A stretch of 10,016 bases of DNA, taken from assembly GCA_947460165.1 (NCBI GenBank), contig CANHKH010000078.1, positions 1 through 10,016 of the forward strand, given 5' to 3'. The notes under the pieces were generated by a model. The model was not told the DNA's origin. It was given only the letters and a program-made list of their open reading frames with translations, and searched no databases. This stretch comes from Comamonadaceae bacterium (GTDB lineage Bacteria; Pseudomonadota; Gammaproteobacteria; Burkholderiales; Burkholderiaceae_C). Positions within the stretch are counted from its first letter, which is position 1. The number at the start of each line of letters is the position of its first letter. Positions 1 through 6,078 of this stretch are shown here, piece after piece. The translations under genes were made by a program, and so were the position numbers.

Positions 1-104
1 ACGTGCAACTGGGCGAAGCCGCGCGCTTTTACCCCAGTGATGCGGCCTTGGGCAGCTGGATGGCGCAAGCCGACAAAGGCTTGGCGCACATTGTTTACGA
101 GTAA
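1..104 (+). CDS. C-terminal end of an unidentified protein (partial, 5' end outside window)
   Basis: Frame 3 is open from the left edge to a TAA at 102-104. It gives 33 residues beginning VQLGEAARFYPSDAALG and ending in LAHIVYE. The segment is helical and alanine-rich and resembles the tail of a TPR-like or other alpha-helical domain, but too little is present to assign a family. Frame 2 stops at the TGA at 38-40. Frame 1 has no strong competitor. A perfect hairpin begins right after the stop, which fits the end of a gene. The gene converges on tolA, so it is not part of the Tol operon. Being coding is likely; the identity is unknown. Confidence 0.55.
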   Translation, partial: VQLGEAARFYPSDAALGSWMAQADKGLAHIVYE

Positions 105-122
105 GTGGTGGGTCCCCACCAC
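105..122 (+). terminator. Hairpin directly after the stop of the left-edge gene; possible weak terminator
   Basis: GTGGTGGG at 105-112 pairs perfectly with CCCACCAC at 115-122, giving an 8-bp stem with a 2-nt loop (or 7 bp with a 4-nt loop). It starts at the base after the TAA of the left-edge gene, in the convergent gap before the tolA stop. Neither strand shows a T-tract after the stem, so it lacks the classic intrinsic-terminator signature. It could be a bidirectional pause, an mRNA 3'-end stabiliser or chance. The rest of the gap (123-206) shows no gene that can be supported. Confidence 0.35.
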
Positions 123-206
123 ACCTTGAATGTGCAGGAGTCAGCCTGCTGGCGAATTGTGCCGGTCAACGGGCATCACCTCAGGCGAACAATCGTTGGC
201 CAGCTC

Positions 207-1127
207 CTACAAGGTGACTTTGATTTCTAAGCCGTCTTGCAGCAGCACTTCAGGGATGCGGCCGTCGGTGTCGCGGGGCACGTTGGCCATTTTGTCGACG
301 GCGCGCAGCACCGCCTCGTCCCAGGCCTTGTTGCCGCTGCTGGTGACCACGCGCCGGCTCAAAATCAGCCCGCTCGATGAGGTTTTGACCAGCACCACCA
401 CCGAGGGATGGCCGACGTTGGCGTCGGTGAAGCTGGTGTTGTTTTTGATTTGCTCGATGATCTTGCCTGCGTAGCTGGCCGAGGGCGCCGACGCGCGCAG
501 CGCCGTGCCTTTGGCGTCTGGCGAGCCGGTGGCGCCTGCCATGCCTTGAATGCGCTGCATCACTTGCTCTTGGCGCAGCTTGTCTTGGGCGGCTTGCGCT
601 GCCTCTTCTTTGCGTGCTTCTTCTTTGGCCTTGGCCAGTTCACGCTCTTTGTCTTTGAGCTTGCGGGCTTCCTCGTCTTTGCGGGCTTTGTCGGCCTTTT
701 CTTTGGCCAGCTTGTCTTTTTCAGCCTTGTCTTTTTCGGCTTTTTCTTTCTCGGCCTTTTCCTTGAGCGCGTCGGCTTTTTTGCGCTCTTGTTCGAGCTT
801 GCGCTTTTTCTCGCGCTCCAGGGCAATGTCGGCCTGGGGCTGCGGTGGCCGCGCCTCGGGGGGGGGGGCCGGGGGGGGCGGTGCCCGCTTGACAGCTGGG
901 GGAGGCGGCGGCGGCGGCGGGGGAGTCACTGCGGCGGGCGCTGCCGCTTGCACGCTGGGCGACCACAGCTCGGCACTGAAGGCCACTTGCGGGTCGCTCT
1001 GGGTCCAGTTCACGCCCCAGGCCAGGGCGGCGCCCAGGAGCAGGTGGGCCAGCAGCGACAAGACCACGGCCGTGCGCGAGCCCGCTTCAGCGGGAGGGGC
1101 CAGGTCCAAGCGGGCGTGCGTGTTCAT
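207..1127 (-). CDS. tolA: TolA, periplasm-spanning protein of the Tol-Pal system
   Basis: TolA links the TolQR motor in the inner membrane to the outer-membrane side (TolB/Pal) and supports outer-membrane constriction at division. The 306 residues show the expected layout. A short cytoplasmic end is followed by one membrane helix at about 19-40 carrying an SxxxH motif (S24, H28) used for motor coupling. A proline-rich stretch lies at about 69-95, including nine prolines at 69-77. A Lys/Glu/Ala coiled coil with KEKA- and EKDK-type repeats spans about 101-190. A TonB/TolA C-terminal domain at about 215-306 ends EIKVTL. It is shorter than E. coli TolA (421 residues), mainly in the coiled coil. 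The gene follows tolR by 45 nt and is last in the series. No strong Shine-Dalgarno sequence precedes the ATG at 1127. The proline region contains an 11-nt and an 8-nt G tract on the plus strand (C on the coding strand). No tolB follows. Confidence 0.93.
   Translation of the reverse strand: MNTHARLDLAPPAEAGSRTAVVLSLLAHLLLGAALAWGVNWTQSDPQVAFSAELWSPSVQAAAPAAVTPPPPPPPPPAVKRAPPPPAPPPEARPPQPQADIALEREKKRKLEQERKKADALKEKAEKEKAEKDKAEKDKLAKEKADKARKDEEARKLKDKERELAKAKEEARKEEAAQAAQDKLRQEQVMQRIQGMAGATGSPDAKGTALRASAPSASYAGKIIEQIKNNTSFTDANVGHPSVVVLVKTSSSGLILSRRVVTSSGNKAWDEAVLRAVDKMANVPRDTDGRIPEVLLQDGLEIKVTL
678..764 (-). repeat. Imperfect tandem repeat encoding the TolA Lys/Glu/Ala coiled coil
   Basis: TolA residues about 122-150 are built from near-repeats such as EKEKA, EKDKA, EKDKL and KEKADKA. 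On the plus strand these appear as recurring ctttttc / tcggccttt units. Such heptad-like repeats are normal for TolA domain II and allow length variation by recombination or slippage in steps of whole codons. The repeat lies wholly inside the coding sequence. Confidence 0.7.
858..878 (-). repeat. G11 and G8 homopolymer tracts in the proline-rich part of tolA
   Basis: The plus strand has eleven G at 858-868, then CC, then eight G at 871-878. On the coding strand these are C-runs that encode TolA residues 84-90 (prolines around one alanine). Homopolymers of this length in a reading frame are prone to slipped-strand errors. A one-base change would shift the frame about 220 codons before the end of TolA. 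As given, the frame is intact. Confidence 0.85.
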
Positions 1128-1172
1128 GGTCTGGGCATGAAGGGGGGCACCTGGGTGGTCATCACTGGGGCT

Positions 1173-1604
1173 TTAGCGGCCGGTTTGCACCGACAGGGCA
1201 ATGCGGCTGACGCCCGCCTTGTTGAGCGCATCCATCACGTTCACCACGGTTTCGTACTTGATGGACTTGTCGGCACTGATGACCACCGGTGCGCTTTGCT
1301 CGCCTTGCGGCACGGCGGGTTGCAGGCGCTTGACAGTCTGGCCCACGGTGGCCAGCGTGGCACTTTGGGCTGGCCCGCTGGTGCGGATTTCAATGCGCTC
1401 GCTTTTGTCAATCAGCACCTGGATGGGTTTGACCGGCTGGGAGGCGGCTTGCCCGACTTTGGGCAGCGCGATCATGCTGGGCGTGATCAGCGGCGCGGTC
1501 ACCATGAAGATGATGAGCAGCACCAGCATCACGTCGATGAACGGGACCATGTTGATCTCGTTGATGGTGCGCCGGCCTCGGCGGCGGGTGGACATGCTGG
1601 GCAT
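1173..1604 (-). CDS. tolR: TolR, inner-membrane motor subunit of the Tol-Pal system (ExbD/TolR family)
   Basis: TolR pairs with TolQ to form the proton channel that drives TolA. The 143 residues match the family length. A basic cytoplasmic start (STRRRGRR) leads to one membrane helix at about 19-38, NMVPFIDVMLVLLIIFMVTA. It contains the essential in-membrane aspartate D24, followed by a periplasmic ExbD-type domain to the end (ISADKSIKYETVVNVMDAL is typical). The chosen ATG at 1604 lies 2 nt after the tolQ stop at 1607-1609. An alternative ATG three codons in (1595) would give MSTRRRG. I prefer the first because of the tight junction and because related TolR proteins begin in a similar way. 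ExbD is excluded mainly by context (ybgC-tolQ before it, tolA after it). Confidence 0.95.
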   Translation of the reverse strand: MPSMSTRRRGRRTINEINMVPFIDVMLVLLIIFMVTAPLITPSMIALPKVGQAASQPVKPIQVLIDKSERIEIRTSGPAQSATLATVGQTVKRLQPAVPQGEQSAPVVISADKSIKYETVVNVMDALNKAGVSRIALSVQTGR

Positions 1605-1606
1605 GG

Positions 1607-2293
1607 TCAGTGGGCTTGCGCGCCCAAGTTGCGCTGCAAGATGTTGGAGAACTCTTCAATGAAGGTTTCCAGCCGATTGGCCACGCGGTCTATGTCGTGG
1701 GCGAAGCGGTTGTAAGCAATCACCGCCGGGATGGCGGCAAACAGGCCAATGGCCGTGGCCACCAGGGCCTCGGCAATGCCGGGGGCCACAGTGGCCAGCG
1801 TCACCTGCTCGAGCGCCGCCAACCCGGTGAAGGCGTGCATGATGCCCCAGACCGTGCCAAACAAACCCACATAGGGCGAGACCGAGCCGACGGTGCCCAA
1901 GAAGGACAGCTTGGATTCGACCGCGTCGAGCTCGCGCTGGTAGCTCGCGCGCATGGCGCGGCGTGCGCCGTCGAGCAGGGCGCCCGAGTCGGTGACGCGG
2001 CGCTCGCGCAGTTTTTGGTACTCGCGCATGCCGCTGGCAAAAATGCGCTCCATGGGGCCGCTGGTGCGGGCGTTTTGCACGGCCGCCGCGTACAAGTCGT
2101 TGAGGCTGGTGCCCGACCAAAACTCGCGGTCAAACTCGTCGTTGAGCGTGGCCACTTTCTTGAGTGAAAACAGCTTGCGAAAAATGGCCGTCCAGCTGGC
2201 CACCGACATGCCCACCAAGATGAGCACCACGGCTTGCACCACCCAGCTGGCGTGGAGCAGGAGTTGAACAATGGACAGGTCTTGCTGGTTCAT
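1607..2293 (-). CDS. tolQ: TolQ, inner-membrane proton-channel subunit of the Tol-Pal system (MotA/TolQ/ExbB family)
   Basis: TolQ is the three-helix subunit that surrounds TolR and uses the proton gradient to move TolA. The 228-residue product has membrane helices at about 17-37, 136-157 and 168-192. The large cytoplasmic loop lies between helices 1 and 2. The family signatures YVGLFGTVWGIM and APGIAEALVATAIGLFAAIP are present, with the channel-lining threonines T147 and T180. The frame stays open upstream to 2401, but those 36 residues are the antisense-like overlap of ybgC. The ATG at 2293 starts a normal TolQ (MNQQDLSIVQLLLHASW) and overlaps the ybgC stop as ATGA. No clear Shine-Dalgarno precedes it, which fits translation coupled to ybgC. 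Confidence 0.95.
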   Translation of the reverse strand: MNQQDLSIVQLLLHASWVVQAVVLILVGMSVASWTAIFRKLFSLKKVATLNDEFDREFWSGTSLNDLYAAAVQNARTSGPMERIFASGMREYQKLRERRVTDSGALLDGARRAMRASYQRELDAVESKLSFLGTVGSVSPYVGLFGTVWGIMHAFTGLAALEQVTLATVAPGIAEALVATAIGLFAAIPAVIAYNRFAHDIDRVANRLETFIEEFSNILQRNLGAQAH

Positions 2294-2712
2294 GGCTTGG
2301 AGGTGTCGACCGCAGCGAGCCGCTGCAAAAGGGTGGCGGGAATGCGGCTGGGCTTGAGGCTGTGCGCCTCCACCCAGGCAATGCGTATTGTCGCTTCGCA
2401 CAGGAGCGTGCGCTCAGCTCCTCTGAAAGCTTGTTGGCGCAGCTCCAGCACAGCGCGGCCAGTGTGCACCAGCTCGGCCGTGACCTGGAGCTCGTCGTCG
2501 AGCCGGGCCGGTGCCAAATGGCGGGTGCGGGTGTCGCTGACCACAAACATGCCGCCTGTGCGCTCGCGCAGCGCGTGCTGGGCCACGCCCAGCGAGCGCA
2601 GCCACTCGGTGCGGGCGCGCTCAAAAAACTTGAGGTAGTTGGCGTAGAACACGATGCCACCGGCATCGGTGTCCTCCCAGTAAATCCGCACGGGCCAGCT
2701 GAACTCAGCCAA
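2290..2712 (-). CDS. ybgC: YbgC, Tol-Pal-associated acyl-CoA thioesterase (hotdog fold)
   Basis: YbgC is a cytoplasmic 4HBT-type hotdog thioesterase that hydrolyses acyl-CoA and is commonly the first gene of the tol cluster. The 140 residues fit the family. The active-site segment EDTDAGGIVFYANYLKFFE sits at residues 13-31, with the expected catalytic aspartate D16. No ATG lies near the beginning of the homologous region. The TTG at 2712 gives MAEFSWPVRIYWEDTD, which lines up with the start of E. coli YbgC. It overlaps the aminotransferase stop (2705-2707) by 8 nt. A GTG seven codons in (P-V-R) is a shorter alternative that would trim the first strand. The stop overlaps the tolQ start as ATGA. 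Function is confident; the exact start is moderately so. Confidence 0.92.
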   Translation of the reverse strand: MAEFSWPVRIYWEDTDAGGIVFYANYLKFFERARTEWLRSLGVAQHALRERTGGMFVVSDTRTRHLAPARLDDELQVTAELVHTGRAVLELRQQAFRGAERTLLCEATIRIAWVEAHSLKPSRIPATLLQRLAAVDTSKP

Positions 2713-3937
2713 GCACGGCCTCCAGGCGGGTGATGGCCTCTTGCAGCTGCGACATGGCGCTGGCCGTGGAAAAGCGCAGGTAGCGCTGCGGCTGGGCCTG
2801 GCCAAAATCTCGGCCAGGTGTGAGCACCACGCGGGCGCGTTGCATGAGCTCAAACGCCAGGTCCCAGCTGCCGCCTGTGCCGTCGGCGCGGCCAGGGTGC
2901 AGGCCCAGTTTGGCAATGGCTTGGCTGGCGTCGGCGTAGGCGTAAAACGCACCATCGGGCACCACGGGCACCTCCAAGCCCAAGCGCTGGAGCTCGGGAA
3001 TGAAGTAGTCGCGCCTGGCCTTGAACTCGGCCCGGCGCTTTTCATACTCGGCCAGGCTCTCGGGCTCAAAACACGCCAGCGCCGCATGCTGGGCCACGCT
3101 GCTGGGGCAAATGTAGAGGTGTTGGGCGAGCTTTTCCACCACAGGCACCAGCGCGGGCGGCAAGACCAGCCAGCCCAGGCGCCAGCCGGTCATGTTGAAG
3201 TACTTGCTGAAACTGTTGATGCTCACCAGGCTGTGCTGCAGCTCATCGGGCAGGGCCAAGGCGGTCTGGCCAAATTCAGCCTCGTGGCTCAGGCCTAAGT
3301 AAATCTCGTCAATCAGGGTGACGCCGCCGCGTTCGTGCACCAAGGTGTGCAGGCGCCGCAGCTGGTCGGGCGCGATGGAGGTGCCCGTGGGGTTGGAGGG
3401 CGAGGCCAGCAGCACGCCACGGGTGCGAGGGCCCCAGGCGGCCTCCACCGCGTCGGCCGAGAGCTGAAAGCGCTGCTCGGGTGTGGTGGGCAGCAGCACG
3501 GCGCGGCCCTCGGCGCTGCCCACAAAGTGGCGGTTGCAGGGGTAGCTGGGGTCGGGCATCAGCACCTCGTCGCCCGCCTCTATGAGCGCCAGGCAGGCCA
3601 GCTGCAGCGCGGCCGAGGCGCCTGCCGTGACCACAATGCGGGAGGCGGGCACTTGGGCGCCAAAGCGGTCCAGGTACCACTGGCTGATTTTTTCGCGCAG
3701 CGGCATCAGGCCCAGCGCGGGCGTGTAGCTGGTGCGGCCCTCGCGCAGGGCGCGGGCTGCGGCCTCTTGCACCAAGGGCGGGGCGGTGAAGTCGGGCTCG
3801 CCAATGTTGAGGTAAACCATGGGCGGCTGCTCTGGCGTGAGCGCGCTCAGCGCCGAGGCCGCCTTGGCCAGCTCCATCACATAAAAGGGCTCCATGGCCT
3901 GGGCACGGGCGGCCACTCGAAGGGGCTGATGAGGCAT
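2705..3937 (-). CDS. PLP-dependent class I/II aminotransferase, substrate not determined
   Basis: This cytoplasmic fold-type I aminotransferase has 410 residues. Visible marks are NIGEPDF near residue 44, TAGASAALQ at 104-112 (phosphate-binding turn), SNPTG at 181-185, DEIY at 210-213, and the PLP lysine K245 in SFSKYFNMTGWRLGW. The substrate-carboxylate arginine lies near the end in RYLRFS (R388). Length and motifs match the AspC/AlaT-like group that acts on aspartate, alanine or aromatic amino acids, but substrate cannot be read from the sequence. The ATG at 3937 lies 11 nt after the nusB stop. The frame is open further upstream to 4024, but that part overlaps nusB and has no family likeness. 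The 3' end overlaps ybgC by 8 nt, so it sits in the same transcription unit as the tol genes. Confidence 0.92.
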   Translation of the reverse strand: MPHQPLRVAARAQAMEPFYVMELAKAASALSALTPEQPPMVYLNIGEPDFTAPPLVQEAAARALREGRTSYTPALGLMPLREKISQWYLDRFGAQVPASRIVVTAGASAALQLACLALIEAGDEVLMPDPSYPCNRHFVGSAEGRAVLLPTTPEQRFQLSADAVEAAWGPRTRGVLLASPSNPTGTSIAPDQLRRLHTLVHERGGVTLIDEIYLGLSHEAEFGQTALALPDELQHSLVSINSFSKYFNMTGWRLGWLVLPPALVPVVEKLAQHLYICPSSVAQHAALACFEPESLAEYEKRRAEFKARRDYFIPELQRLGLEVPVVPDGAFYAYADASQAIAKLGLHPGRADGTGGSWDLAFELMQRARVVLTPGRDFGQAQPQRYLRFSTASAMSQLQEAITRLEAVLG

Positions 3938-3948
3938 GGCTTGCAACT

Positions 3949-4464
3949 TCAGCGCGCCTTGTCGCGCGCCACCTCGTGCTCGCGCAGCTGTGGCGCCAGC
4001 TGGTTGAGCACGCCGTTGACCCACTTGTGGCCGTCGGTGCCGCCAAAGGCTTTGGCCAGCTCAATGCATTCGTTGATGACCACGCGCCAGGGCACGTCCA
4101 GGCAGTTTTTGAACTCGTAGGCGCCTATCCACAGCACGGCGTGCTCCACCGGCGAGATTTCGGCCATTTTGCGGTCCAGGTGCGGCGTGATCAGCGCGTC
4201 CAGCGCCTCGGCCGATTCCAGGCAGCCGTGGAGCAGCGCATCAAAGTGCACGGCATCGGCCTTGTGAAAACCAATCAAGTCGCGGGTGAACGTGTCAATG
4301 TCGCCCGCCTCGTTGCCACCCACCAGGTGCTGGTAGAGCGCTTGCAGGGCGAACTCGCGGGCGCGGGTGCGGCCGGACTTGTCGGCCGCCTTGCGCACAC
4401 CGGTGTCGGTCAGGCCGGTGCGGCTTTGAGGCGGGCGTTTTTGTGGCGCAGGGGAGGTGCTCAA
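3949..4464 (-). CDS. nusB: NusB, transcription antitermination factor
   Basis: NusB binds boxA RNA with NusE (ribosomal protein S10) and promotes antitermination, chiefly on rRNA operons. The 171-residue product has the all-helical NusB domain from about residue 34 (RAREFALQALYQ) to 160, with the signature ELAKAFGGTDGHKWVNGVLNQLAP at about 135-158. It is longer than E. coli NusB (139 residues) because of a basic, Ser/Pro-rich N-terminal extension of about 32 residues, as I recall being common in Burkholderiales. The start is TTG at 4464, which overlaps the ribH stop as TTGA. The next possible start, a GTG at residue 23, would remove most of the extension but keep the fold. The ribH-nusB order is widespread in Proteobacteria. 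Confidence 0.94.
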   Translation of the reverse strand: MSTSPAPQKRPPQSRTGLTDTGVRKAADKSGRTRAREFALQALYQHLVGGNEAGDIDTFTRDLIGFHKADAVHFDALLHGCLESAEALDALITPHLDRKMAEISPVEHAVLWIGAYEFKNCLDVPWRVVINECIELAKAFGGTDGHKWVNGVLNQLAPQLREHEVARDKAR

Positions 4465-4919
4465 TTCAGGCTTTCGAGCAGCAGGGCCAACTCGACCGCC
4501 ACGCGCGCGGCGTCGCGGCCTTTGTCGTGCTGGCGGGCCACGGCTTGGGCCATGTCTTCGGTGGTCAGGATGGCATTGGCAATCGGCAAGCTGTAGTCCA
4601 GGCCAATGCGGGTGACGGCGGCGCCGCTTTCGTTGGCCACCAGCTCAAAGTGGTAGGTCTCGCCACGAATGATGCAGCCCAGCGCAATCAGGGCGTCGAA
4701 TTCGTCGCGCTCGGCCAGGGCTTGCAGGGCCAGTGCCACTTCCAGCGCGCCCGGGACTTGGATGTGGGTGATCTCGCGCACGCCCAGGGCGTGCAGCTCG
4801 GCGGTGCAGGCCTGGGCCAGGGCGTCGGTCACGTCCTCGTTGAAGCGCGCTTGCACAATGCCGATGTTCAGGCCGTGGCCCTTGAGCTCGGGGCCCTGAC
4901 CTTGATTTGCTGCTTGCAT
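4461..4919 (-). CDS. ribH: 6,7-dimethyl-8-ribityllumazine synthase (lumazine synthase)
   Basis: RibH condenses 5-amino-6-ribitylaminouracil with 3,4-dihydroxy-2-butanone 4-phosphate to give the lumazine that riboflavin synthase uses. The 152 residues are the usual length. Visible family segments are IGIVQARFNEDV near residue 19 (aromatic F26 at the substrate site), VPGALEVALAL at 55-65, and GCIIRGETYHFE at 81-92 with the catalytic histidine H90. Further on are SLPIANAILTTED and the C-terminal KGRDAARVAVELA helix. The frame runs upstream to 4988, but the ATG at 4919 gives the normal start and lies 13 nt after the ribB stop. The stop overlaps the TTG of nusB. The enzyme works in the cytosol as an oligomer. 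Confidence 0.96.
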   Translation of the reverse strand: MQAANQGQGPELKGHGLNIGIVQARFNEDVTDALAQACTAELHALGVREITHIQVPGALEVALALQALAERDEFDALIALGCIIRGETYHFELVANESGAAVTRIGLDYSLPIANAILTTEDMAQAVARQHDKGRDAARVAVELALLLESLN

Positions 4920-4932
4920 GGTTTGTTTCTGT

Positions 4933-6078
4933 TCAGGTGGACGCAGGCGCTGCGATTTTGCTGAGGTAGCCCGTGATTTCCAGGCCAAAGCCGGCCATGC
5001 TGGGCATGCGCCGTGGGTTGCCCATGAGCTGCATTTTGCGCACGCCGCTTTGCAGCAAAATTTGTGTGCCTATGCCGTAGGTGCGCAAGTCCATGCGGCC
5101 GCGTGCGGGCGCTTGGCTGGCGGTGGCCCGGCCTTCAAACTGGGCCAGCAGTTGCTCGGCACTCTCGCCGCAGTTGAGCAGCACGGCCACCCCCCGCCCT
5201 TCTTTGTGGATATGGGCCAGCGCCTCGTCCAAGCTCCAGGAGTGCATGGCGCGCCCGGTTTCCAGGGCATCAAAGAGCGACAAGGGCTCGTGCACGCGGG
5301 CGGGCACAGCTTCTTCAGGGCGCCAGCTGCCCTTGACCAGGGCCAGGTGCAAGCTGCCGCTGGGCCGGTCACGAAAGGCGTGGGCGGTGAACTCGCCCCA
5401 TTGGGTTTGCATGGGCCGGCTGCCCAGGCGCTCAATGAGGGATTCATGGCGGCTGCGGTGCTCAATGAGGTCGGCGATGGTGCCAATTTTCAGGCCATGC
5501 TCGGCGGCAAACACCAGCAGGTCGGGCAAGCGGGCCATGGTGCCGTCGTCCTTCATGATCTCGCAAATCACGGCGGCGGGCGAGCAGCTGGCCATGGCCG
5601 CCAGGTCGCAACCCGCTTCGGTGTGGCCGGCGCGCATGAGCACGCCACCATCGACCGCTTGCAGCGGAAAAATATGACCGGGCTGCACCAAGTCGCTGGC
5701 CTGGGCCTGGCGGGCCACGGCCGCTTGCACGGTGCGGGCGCGGTCGGCCGCCGAGATGCCGGTGGTCACGCCTTCGGCCGCCTCAATGGAGACCGTGAAA
5801 GCGGTGGAATGCTTGGTGCCGTTGCGGCTGACCATGGGCGGCAGTTGCAGCAGCTCGCAGCGCTCGCGGGTGAGCGTCAGGCAAATCAGGCCACGGCCAA
5901 AGCGCGCCATGAAATTGATGGCCTCGGGCGTGACGTGGTCGGCGGCCAGCACCAAATCGCCCTCGTTTTCACGGTCTTCTTCGTCAATCAAGATGACCAT
6001 GCGGCCGGCGGCCATCTCGGCCACGATCTCTTGCACGGGGGAAATGGCCACGGGTGGCAGGGGGGCGGCGGCGTTCAT
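4933..6078 (-). CDS. ribB: 3,4-dihydroxy-2-butanone 4-phosphate synthase fused to a degenerate GTP cyclohydrolase II-like domain (RibBX type, often annotated RibBA)
   Basis: The N-terminal half (about 1-205 of 381) is RibB, which converts ribulose 5-phosphate to the four-carbon riboflavin precursor. It carries the acidic metal/substrate loop DEEDRENEGD (32-41), the TGISAADR segment, and GHIFPL...GHTEA with H152 and E154. The second half (about 229-370) aligns with GTP cyclohydrolase II, for example YGIGTQILLQSGVRKMQL near 334. The zinc-binding pattern SEC...RCDCG is absent: the matching places read RVHEPLSLFDAL and MHSWSLDEAL, with no cysteines. The RQEGRG(I)GL active-site loop reads LNCGESAEQL. 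This fits RibBX, a described proteobacterial variant in which the RibA half is not catalytic. The ATG at 6078 overlaps the ribE stop as ATGA; the open frame upstream is overlap with ribE. A working RibA must be encoded elsewhere. Confidence 0.93.
   Translation of the reverse strand: MNAAAPLPPVAISPVQEIVAEMAAGRMVILIDEEDRENEGDLVLAADHVTPEAINFMARFGRGLICLTLTRERCELLQLPPMVSRNGTKHSTAFTVSIEAAEGVTTGISAADRARTVQAAVARQAQASDLVQPGHIFPLQAVDGGVLMRAGHTEAGCDLAAMASCSPAAVICEIMKDDGTMARLPDLLVFAAEHGLKIGTIADLIEHRSRHESLIERLGSRPMQTQWGEFTAHAFRDRPSGSLHLALVKGSWRPEEAVPARVHEPLSLFDALETGRAMHSWSLDEALAHIHKEGRGVAVLLNCGESAEQLLAQFEGRATASQAPARGRMDLRTYGIGTQILLQSGVRKMQLMGNPRRMPSMAGFGLEITGYLSKIAAPAST

Noticed and set aside
408..1715. 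Long plus-strand open frame (435 codons) across tolA, tolR and tolQ
   Set aside because: It lies antisense to three well-recognised genes and has a composition expected from reading GC-rich, repetitive codons backwards; no domain is visible.
1173..2293. Reading tolQ-tolR as exbB-exbD and tolA as tonB
   Set aside because: The ybgC gene directly upstream and the long Lys/Glu/Ala coiled coil in the third protein are typical of the Tol system and not of TonB clusters.
3335..4120. Plus-strand open frame opposite the aminotransferase
   Set aside because: It is antisense to a gene with clear PLP motifs and shows no family features of its own.
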